Shown here: piece by piece, positions 30,562 through 36,076 of the stretch
Position numbering within the stretch: position 1 is the first letter of the stretch
How the letters are laid out: each line of letters opens with the position of its first letter
Assembly (NCBI GenBank): GCA_035537095.1
Contig: DATLMV010000039.1
Location: 1-36,076 of the forward strand
Reading direction: 5' to 3'
Source: DASWNP01 sp035537095
Lineage (GTDB): Bacteria > Acidobacteriota > Blastocatellia > Pyrinomonadales > Pyrinomonadaceae
Length of the DNA: 36,076 nucleotides
Translations under genes and position numbers: made by a program
Notes under the pieces: generated by a model
Seen by the model: the letters and a program-made list of their open reading frames with translations, nothing else
Database searches by the model: none
What the model was told of the DNA's origin: nothing

Positions 30562-32448
30562 ATGAGAAAGCAATTTTTGATAATCGCCGTCGCGCTCGTG
30601 TTCGCGCAGGCGGGTGCGCTCGGGGCGCAGACGAAGACGGCGGGGCAGCCCGCGCAAGGGGCGCGTCCGTCGTCGTCGCCCGCGAGGGCGCAGACGCCCG
30701 CGCCCGCACCTCCTGCGCGCGAGACGACCGTGCGTTCAGCCGGTTCGGATTTGACGGAGTACGGCGTCTATTTCGAGCCGGAGCCGCGTTTGATTGTGAT
30801 GATGGCCGCGCTCGATGCGGCGGGGCTCGACCTGACGCCGCAGGGCGCGCAGCCCGCAGCTTTTCGTGAGTTGGTCAGGAGAGATTTGGCCGCGCTCTCG
30901 CCCGCGTTGCGCGAGCGGCTGCGAAATTTCTACGAGCGCAACAAGCTCCCCGCGCCCGCCACGCCCGCCGAACAGGCCGCGCGCTACGTCTCGCTCGCCT
31001 ACGCGCTCGGCCCGCCGCCCGCCTTCGCGGAGCCGCAGCGTTCCGACGACCTGCCCGCTAGCGTTCTCGAAGTGCTCGACTTCGCGCCGCTCGTGCGCGA
31101 GTTCTACAAGCAGTCTGGGATTGACGAGCGTCTGCCCGCATACGTGCGCGCGACGGCCAACGAAGGCAACAACCTGCGCCCCGCGACCGCCGCGATGGTC
31201 TCCGGTGTGCTCTCTTACCTGCACACGCGTCCGCAACTCTCTTACGTCGAGCGCGTCGCCACGCCGGGCGGTAGTGCCAAGTCCGACAAGAACACGCCGG
31301 AGCGTCGCATCACGCTCACGCGCGAGCATGAGCGACGTTTCCGCATCGTCCCCGATTTGCTCGCCGCGCCCGGCGCGCTCAACTTCCGCATCATCGGCGA
31401 CGACTACTACGCCATCGTCCCGCAGGGCATAGACCCCTCGACATCCGAGTTGCGCCGCGCCTACCTGCAATTCATCATTGACCCGCTCGTCCTGCGCTTC
31501 AACCGCGACATCGCCGCGCGCCGCGCAGACATCCGCACGCTGCTCGACGAACTGCGCGCCAAGACTAAGAACGACATCACGCCCGACGTTTTTCTCACCG
31601 TCGCGCGTTCGCTCGTCGCCGCCGCCGACGCGCGCATGAGCGAGCAGGCGCGCACGAACGCGCTCGCGCTCGACACGAGCGCGCGTCTGAGGGCCGCGCA
31701 GGATGCGTCCGCACGCGACACCATCTCCAGAGAAGCACAGGCGACGCGCGCGGCCATCGAAGATGCGACCGTCGCGCAACTGGCCGACGCATACGAGCGC
31801 GGCGCGGTGCTCGCCTTCTATTTCGCCGAACAGTTGCGCGGGCTGGAAACCTCCGGCTTCGACATCGCAGCCTTCCTGCCCGACATGCTCGCTTCGCTCG
31901 ACGCGGCGCGCGAGGGCCGCAGGCCCGCCGAATACGCGGAGGCGCGCGCGCGTTTCGTCAAAGCGCGTGAACGCACGCAGCGCGAGCGCGCGGCGGCGAA
32001 CGCGTCGGCGGTCGAAGCGCAGGCGTCGCCGCAGGGCGCGTTGATCAAGAGCCTGCGTGAGGCTGACGAGTTGTTGCGGACGAAGAATTATGCGGAGGCG
32101 GAGCGGCGTCTGCTGTCGCTCTCAAGAGAGTTTCCGGGCGAGCCGCGCGTCTTCTTCGCGCTCGGGCAGGCCGCGAGTCTTTCAGCCGAAGATGCGATGG
32201 ATGAGAACTTGCAGGCCGAGCGTCTGACGCGCTCGCTCGGTCTCTACCGGATGGCCGTCGAACGCGCGGCTAACGCCGAAGACCGCGCCCTCGTCTCGCG
32301 CGCCCGCGCCGCGATGGGACGCATCCTCGCCTTCCTCGAACGCAACGAAGAAGCCCTCAAAGAGTTTGACGCCGCCATCCAACTCGGCCCCATTCAGGGC
32401 GGCGCGTATCAGGAAGCCCTCGACGGCAAGAAGCGATTGCAACCCTGA
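30562..32448 (+). CDS. Exported protein with C-terminal TPR-like repeats, otherwise uncharacterised
   Basis: The 628-residue protein has a signal peptide (MRKQFLIIAVALVFAQAGALGAQ) and then a Pro/Ala/Ser-rich linker to about residue 55. The middle part is Arg/Ala-rich and helical and has no domain I can name. From about residue 505 to the end, helix pairs fit TPR repeats (ELLRTKNYAEAERRLLSLSREFPGEPRVFFALGQAA and NEEALKEFDAAIQLGP, read as separate elements). TPR proteins of this sort often act as scaffolds in the envelope. The ATG at 30562 gives a normal signal peptide; the TTG 18 bases upstream does not. It converges on the PDZ gene. Confidence 0.8.
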   Translation: MRKQFLIIAVALVFAQAGALGAQTKTAGQPAQGARPSSSPARAQTPAPAPPARETTVRSAGSDLTEYGVYFEPEPRLIVMMAALDAAGLDLTPQGAQPAAFRELVRRDLAALSPALRERLRNFYERNKLPAPATPAEQAARYVSLAYALGPPPAFAEPQRSDDLPASVLEVLDFAPLVREFYKQSGIDERLPAYVRATANEGNNLRPATAAMVSGVLSYLHTRPQLSYVERVATPGGSAKSDKNTPERRITLTREHERRFRIVPDLLAAPGALNFRIIGDDYYAIVPQGIDPSTSELRRAYLQFIIDPLVLRFNRDIAARRADIRTLLDELRAKTKNDITPDVFLTVARSLVAAADARMSEQARTNALALDTSARLRAAQDASARDTISREAQATRAAIEDATVAQLADAYERGAVLAFYFAEQLRGLETSGFDIAAFLPDMLASLDAAREGRRPAEYAEARARFVKARERTQRERAAANASAVEAQASPQGALIKSLREADELLRTKNYAEAERRLLSLSREFPGEPRVFFALGQAASLSAEDAMDENLQAERLTRSLGLYRMAVERAANAEDRALVSRARAAMGRILAFLERNEEALKEFDAAIQLGPIQGGAYQEALDGKKRLQP

Positions 32449-32454
32449 ATCATA

Positions 32455-32550
32455 AAAGAGAAAAAGGGAAACGGGTAAAAGGTCAAAGGGCGAAAAGGGA
32501 AAGCATCTGTCTTTATCCCTTTCGCCCTTTAACCGTTCACCCTTTTACCC
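32455..32550. repeat. Heptad/octad palindrome, family B copy 4, between convergent genes
   Basis: The left arm (32455-32503) contains GGGTAAAAGGTCAAAGGGCG and AAAAGGGAAAGC. The right arm (32511-32550) contains ATCCCTTTCGCCC, TTTAACCGTTCACCC and TTTTACCC. It fills nearly the whole gap between two genes that end here on opposite strands, so it may terminate both. Confidence 0.85.
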
Positions 32551-32565
32551 GATGCTTTTTTTCCC

Positions 32566-33870
32566 TTACATCAAAACCGGATCGCCCAACACGGTCAGGG
32601 GTCGCAGGCGGATGCGCGGGATGTTGATGCGCGGCGTCGTGACCCTGATGCGCGGGAGCACAACGGGCGCGAGATGGATGCGCGGGAGCGTGATGTTCGG
32701 CAACGTGATGCTCGGCAGCTTGATGCTCGGGAGCGTCAAGGCGATGGTCGGGGCGTCGAAGTCCGTGAGGTTGAACTCGAAGTGCTGCGGCGCGGCGCGT
32801 TCGGGCATCAGACGGACGGTGCGAGTCTTCTTTTCGTGAACGACGGTCAGCGTCACCTCGCCCTCTTTCTTTCGATTGATGACGCGTGAAAGGTCTGTCG
32901 CCTGCGCGACGCGCTCGCCGTCGGCTTCCGTGATCACGTCGCCCGCTTTGAGACCCGCGCGGGCCGCAGGGCTGTCAGGCGTGACCGAAGTGACGAGGAC
33001 GCCGCGCCCGCGCTCGACGCCGAAGTAGTCCGCGAGTTGTTCGGTCAAACGCGTGGTCGAGACGCCGATGCGGCGACCCGCTCCGAAGTTCATCGAGAAC
33101 AGTCCGTCGCTGTTGCGCCGCAACTCCTCCAAACGCTTGCGCGTCCCCTCGTCCAAATCCTCCAGACGCTTGCCCCGCCGCAGAAGGTCTTCGCTCTGTT
33201 CGGGCGTCAAGACTTCGCCACGGAAGAAGCCGCTCGCGTCTTTGCGTTGGCCGAGCTTGACGCTGATCTCCTGTTCCGCGCCGCCGCGACTGATGGTCAG
33301 GCGCGCGGTGTGTTCGGGCGCGGATTCGTCAATCAAGCGGTTCAGCTTGCGGAGGCCCGTCACCGTTTCGCCGTCGAAGCGTATGATGACATCGTTCTCC
33401 CGCAAGCCCGCGCGCTCGGCGGGACTATCCTTGACGACGCGCGTGACGGCGACCCCGCGCGGCTCGCGCAGAGAGAAACGGCCCATCGTCTCCCGCGTCA
33501 CCTCCTCGACGTGGACGCCGAGAAAGTTGTCCTGCATCGCAAAGAGCGTCACGTCCTGCGCGAGCGCAGGCGTCGCGGGCGCACGCGGCGCGGCGGGCGG
33601 CGTCGCAACACGGGGCGTGGCGGGCGGTGTCGCAGCGCGGGGTGCGACCGGCGCGCGCGCGATTGCGACGGGCGTACGAAGTTTTGCGACGGGCGCAGGG
33701 GGGGCGATGTCAGCCCGTGCGGGCGGTTGTATGTCGGCGGCGGGAGCAGCGGGGGGCGCAACGTCGGCAGCGGGGGGCGCGGGCGGCACGGGCTCTTGCC
33801 CGAGCGCGTTGAAACTGCACGACAGCAGCGCGAGACAGACGGAAAGCAGCAGAGATGTTTTCTTGCTCAT
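32566..33870 (-). CDS. Exported protein with two PDZ domains and an IxLPx-repeat tail
   Basis: The protein has 434 residues. The signal peptide (KKTSLLLSVCLALLSCSFNALGQ) could be type I or, through LLSC, a lipoprotein signal. A Pro/Ala-rich linker of about 80 residues follows. PDZ 1 (about 110-195) contains GVAVTRVVKDSPAERAGLREND, and PDZ 2 (about 270-360) has GVLVTSVTPDSPAARAGLKAGD. No protease domain is present, so it is not DegP itself; it may bind the C-terminal tails of envelope proteins. The last 60 residues repeat [IV]-x-[LIV]-P-x about nine times (IKLPS, ITLPN, ITLPR, INIPR). GGAGG upstream supports the ATG at 33870. Confidence 0.85.
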   Translation of the reverse strand: MSKKTSLLLSVCLALLSCSFNALGQEPVPPAPPAADVAPPAAPAADIQPPARADIAPPAPVAKLRTPVAIARAPVAPRAATPPATPRVATPPAAPRAPATPALAQDVTLFAMQDNFLGVHVEEVTRETMGRFSLREPRGVAVTRVVKDSPAERAGLRENDVIIRFDGETVTGLRKLNRLIDESAPEHTARLTISRGGAEQEISVKLGQRKDASGFFRGEVLTPEQSEDLLRRGKRLEDLDEGTRKRLEELRRNSDGLFSMNFGAGRRIGVSTTRLTEQLADYFGVERGRGVLVTSVTPDSPAARAGLKAGDVITEADGERVAQATDLSRVINRKKEGEVTLTVVHEKKTRTVRLMPERAAPQHFEFNLTDFDAPTIALTLPSIKLPSITLPNITLPRIHLAPVVLPRIRVTTPRINIPRIRLRPLTVLGDPVLM

Positions 33871-34114
33871 CACACAAAATCCTCCAGAGAGAGTTTTTCC
33901 CTTGATTGCACGCGCCGCGCCCGTTCGAGTTCCGAAAATTTTCCGCACGCTCAACCGCGAGCCGTCGAGCGTGCGCGACAGTCGCCACGCTCGCCGTCTT
34001 TCGACGCGCAACTTGTGCGCCCGCGCGGGCGCGCATTACACTCCCGACAGAGTTTGACTTGAGAGAGCGAGCGGGCGCGGCGAGAGACGCAGCGGGCGAG
34101 CGCATCGAACACGA

Positions 34115-34155
34115 CGTCTCAACTGCTCGACGCTGACTGCTGATTGCCAACTATC
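34115..34155. repeat. Short heptad run, family E (CTCAACT-GCTCGAC-GCTGACT-GCTGATT)
   Basis: A run of 7-mers related to the array at 3163-3350 ends three bases before the methyltransferase ATG. No inverted partner is seen in the divergent gap (33871-34157). The gap is otherwise gene-free and must hold promoters for both flanking genes, but I could not place them convincingly. Confidence 0.6.
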
Positions 34156-34157
34156 AA

Positions 34158-34703
34158 ATGAAAATTCTGGACATCGGCTGCGGCAAGCATAAGACGCCCG
34201 GCAGCATCGGCCTCGACAACAACGCGCGGACGGACGCCGACGTGATTCATAATCTCGACGACGTGCCCTACCCGTTTCCCGATAACGAGTTCGATTTAAT
34301 CATCGGCAATCAGGTTATCGAACACGTCGAGGACGTGCTCGCGGTCGTCGCCGAACTCCACCGCATCGCCAAACCCGGCGGCATCATCCGTCTCGACACG
34401 CCGCACTATTCCGACATCGCTTCCTACACCGACCCGACGCACAAACATCATCTCACCACCGAATCCTTCGCATACTTCACCGGCAAGCGGCCCGACTTCG
34501 ATTTCTACAGCGACGTGACGCTGCGCCCGCGCCTCGTGCGCGTCACGCTCCTGAAACTCTGGCGCGCGCTCGGCTTTGAACTGCTCATCAACAGCGCGAA
34601 CCGCTACCCGTCGCTGCGTTTCATACGCCGCTTCTGGGAGACATACCTCTGCTACGTCGTGCGCGGCAAGACTATCTTTTTCGAGTTTGAAGTTATCAAA
34701 TGA
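34158..34703 (+). CDS. Class I SAM-dependent methyltransferase
   Basis: The 181-residue protein has the methyltransferase_11 layout: SAM loop ILDIGCGKHKTPGSIGLDN, the acidic residue region DVIHNLDDVPYPF, FDLIIGNQVIEHVEDV, and IAKPGGIIRLDTPHYSD. The C-terminal part is not catalytic-looking and contains two short helices. The next gene is a GT39-type glycosyltransferase 42 bases downstream, so it may modify a cell-surface sugar or lipid, but the substrate is unknown. The end of the family E repeat precedes the ATG by three bases. Confidence 0.85.
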   Translation: MKILDIGCGKHKTPGSIGLDNNARTDADVIHNLDDVPYPFPDNEFDLIIGNQVIEHVEDVLAVVAELHRIAKPGGIIRLDTPHYSDIASYTDPTHKHHLTTESFAYFTGKRPDFDFYSDVTLRPRLVRVTLLKLWRALGFELLINSANRYPSLRFIRRFWETYLCYVVRGKTIFFEFEVIK

Positions 34704-34744
34704 ACTCTTTCCGAACTTGAAACAGGCAGCCTCCCGACAAAAAG

Positions 34745-36076
34745 ATGACGCTTGAGGACGACGACGAACACGCGCACGGTCAAACGCTCGACGCGCCCGC
34801 ATTGCGTGTCAACGCAGAGGACGACGAAAGGTTCGGTCGCGGCGCGCGCGCGGTGTTTGCGCTGGCCGTGCTGCTGTGCGCGGTGCTGCGCCTGTGGCGT
34901 CTGAACGGCTCCTGCCTGTGGTTCGACGAACTGTTCGGCGTCCACGCCGCGCGGCACGGATGGGGCGGTATGTTCGGTTTCGTCGTGGCCGACATCATCC
35001 ACCCGCCTCTCTTCTACGTGCTGCTCAAGCTCTGGATTGCTCTGGGCGGCGAGTCGCTGTCGTGGCTCAGGCTCTTGCCCGCGCTCACAGCCATCGCCAC
35101 GCTCGTCCCGTTCGCGTTGCTCTGCCGCGAGTTGCGACTCAGGCCCGTCGAATTGAACCTCGCCATGCTCCTGTTCGCGCTCAACGGCTACTTGATCAAG
35201 TACGCGCAGGAAGTGCGCATGTATAGCCTGCTGCTCTTTCTCGCCGTCTGCTCGCTCTGGATTTTCGTCAGGTACTACAACTCGCCGCGCGTGCTAAAGA
35301 AACATCTCGCCGCGTTGCTCTCGGTCAATCTTCTGCTCGTCTATACGCACTACTACGGCTGGCTGCTCGTCGCCGCGCAGTTCGTCTTTCTTCTCATTTA
35401 CGCCGCGCGGAGAAAGCTTTTGCCCTTCGCGGGCGCGATCTGTTTCGTCGCCGTCTGCTTCAGCCCTTGGGCTTACGCGGTCGCGCAGGCGCAGGCGGCA
35501 GGTCACGGCCTCGCGCAAAATATCGGTTGGGCCGTGCGCCCCGACGCCTCCCACGTCGCGCAGTTCTACTTCACGCTCAACGAGATTCTCTATTACGTGC
35601 AGAGCAGCAACGAACGTCTGTATCTTCGTTGGAGCGTCGTGCTCGGCGCGCTCGTCTTCGGTTGCCCGTTGGTGTGGTACGTGTGGCGCACGCTCCGGCG
35701 CACGCAGGATGCCGCGAACGCTCGTGCGCTGCCGTGGCTCGTCATCTTTTCCGTGCTGCCGGTCGCGCTCGCTTTTCTGCTGAGTTGGATTCTGCCCTAC
35801 TCCGTCTGGGGCACGCGCCATCTGATTATCATCGCCGCGCCTTACCTGATTCTCTGCGCGACCGCGCTCGCGCGCCTTCGCCCCTTCTGGCTGCGAACGA
35901 CGCTCCTGATTCTTCTCGGCTGCTGGACGCTGCTCTCGGCAACTGTGCTGCTCGTCAGCCGCGAGAGAAACTACGTCTGGTGTGCTTGGGAGACGCTCGC
36001 GCGCCGCGCGGTTGAGTCCGAACCGGCGCGCGACCCGCCGCTCAAGATTTACGCTTTTGAAGATTTGGTCGCCTAT
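34745..36076 (+). CDS. GT39-type membrane glycosyltransferase, 3' truncated
   Basis: The frame is open from the ATG at 34745 to the window end (444 codons) and has no stop, so the gene continues outside. After a hydrophilic N-terminus rich in Asp and Glu there is a membrane helix and then CLWFDELFGVHAARHG, the first-loop acidic motif. IIHPPLFYVLLKLW, KYAQEVRMYSLLLFLAVCSL and YTHYYGWLLVAAQF follow. These are hallmarks of the GT39/PMT-like family that uses polyprenyl-phosphate sugars. Several further membrane segments are visible up to the end. It differs from the GT39 protein at 3340-5046 in sequence and shares only the family pattern. Confidence 0.88.
   Translation, partial: MTLEDDDEHAHGQTLDAPALRVNAEDDERFGRGARAVFALAVLLCAVLRLWRLNGSCLWFDELFGVHAARHGWGGMFGFVVADIIHPPLFYVLLKLWIALGGESLSWLRLLPALTAIATLVPFALLCRELRLRPVELNLAMLLFALNGYLIKYAQEVRMYSLLLFLAVCSLWIFVRYYNSPRVLKKHLAALLSVNLLLVYTHYYGWLLVAAQFVFLLIYAARRKLLPFAGAICFVAVCFSPWAYAVAQAQAAGHGLAQNIGWAVRPDASHVAQFYFTLNEILYYVQSSNERLYLRWSVVLGALVFGCPLVWYVWRTLRRTQDAANARALPWLVIFSVLPVALAFLLSWILPYSVWGTRHLIIIAAPYLILCATALARLRPFWLRTTLLILLGCWTLLSATVLLVSRERNYVWCAWETLARRAVESEPARDPPLKIYAFEDLVAY

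Overview
The window is about 36 kb of GC-rich, densely coded bacterial chromosome made up mostly of housekeeping genes. There is no rRNA, tRNA, prophage, insertion sequence or CRISPR array that I can recognise. The organism is Gram-negative in type: it has a Lol lipoprotein-release system and a lipid-A-type acyltransferase-like protein. Together with the GC content, the partner-switching regulators, a poxvirus-type topoisomerase IB and the style of the intergenic repeats, this suggests Acidobacteriota, perhaps Blastocatellia. That assignment is inference and no marker gene settles it.

Layout. 3-656: 3' end of a phosphotransferase gene. 719-5908 (minus strand): a receiver-ATPase signalling protein, a GT39-type membrane glycosyltransferase, then the LolC/E permease and LolD ATPase. 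6264-16131 (plus): a DUF374-type acyltransferase, two small lower-GC ORFs, an M20 peptidase and era, prmA, rsmE, a small conserved protein, a secreted subtilase and transketolase. 16227-18692 (plus): a membrane-anchored protein with a basic tail, then a large unknown protein with a GNAT-like stretch. 18875-19900 (minus): a lipid kinase. 20080-23888 (plus): quinone oxidoreductase, zinc-ribbon coiled-coil protein, topoisomerase IB and a small zinc-ribbon protein. 24091-28570 (minus): aroA-aroK (4-base overlap), rtcB and a SpoU methyltransferase. 28828-32448 (plus): RsbW-like kinase, STAS antagonist, DUF2062 protein and a TPR protein. 32566-33870 (minus): a two-PDZ exported protein. 34158-36076 (plus): a SAM methyltransferase and a GT39-type glycosyltransferase cut by the window end.

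The genes fall into familiar groups: envelope biogenesis (Lol, acyltransferase, two GT39 proteins, PDZ protein), translation and RNA maintenance (Era, PrmA, RsmE, SpoU, RtcB), aromatic amino-acid and pentose-phosphate metabolism, and partner-switch signalling (two RsbW-type ATPases and one STAS protein).

The most unusual feature lies between and inside the genes. About a dozen intergenic gaps are filled by arrays of degenerate repeats of about 7 nt, laid out as inverted arms, so that each gap can fold into a long hairpin. There are several unrelated sequence families, but the 7-nt period and the mirrored layout are shared. The arrays run into the 3' ends of genes, supply their stop codons and the last few residues, and often end within about 15 bases of the next start codon. 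Separately, at least five conserved proteins (LolC/E, GT39, transketolase, AroK, AroA) carry in-frame low-complexity inserts rich in Ala, Asp, Asn, Ser, Thr or Glu. These two patterns are the main candidates for something undescribed.
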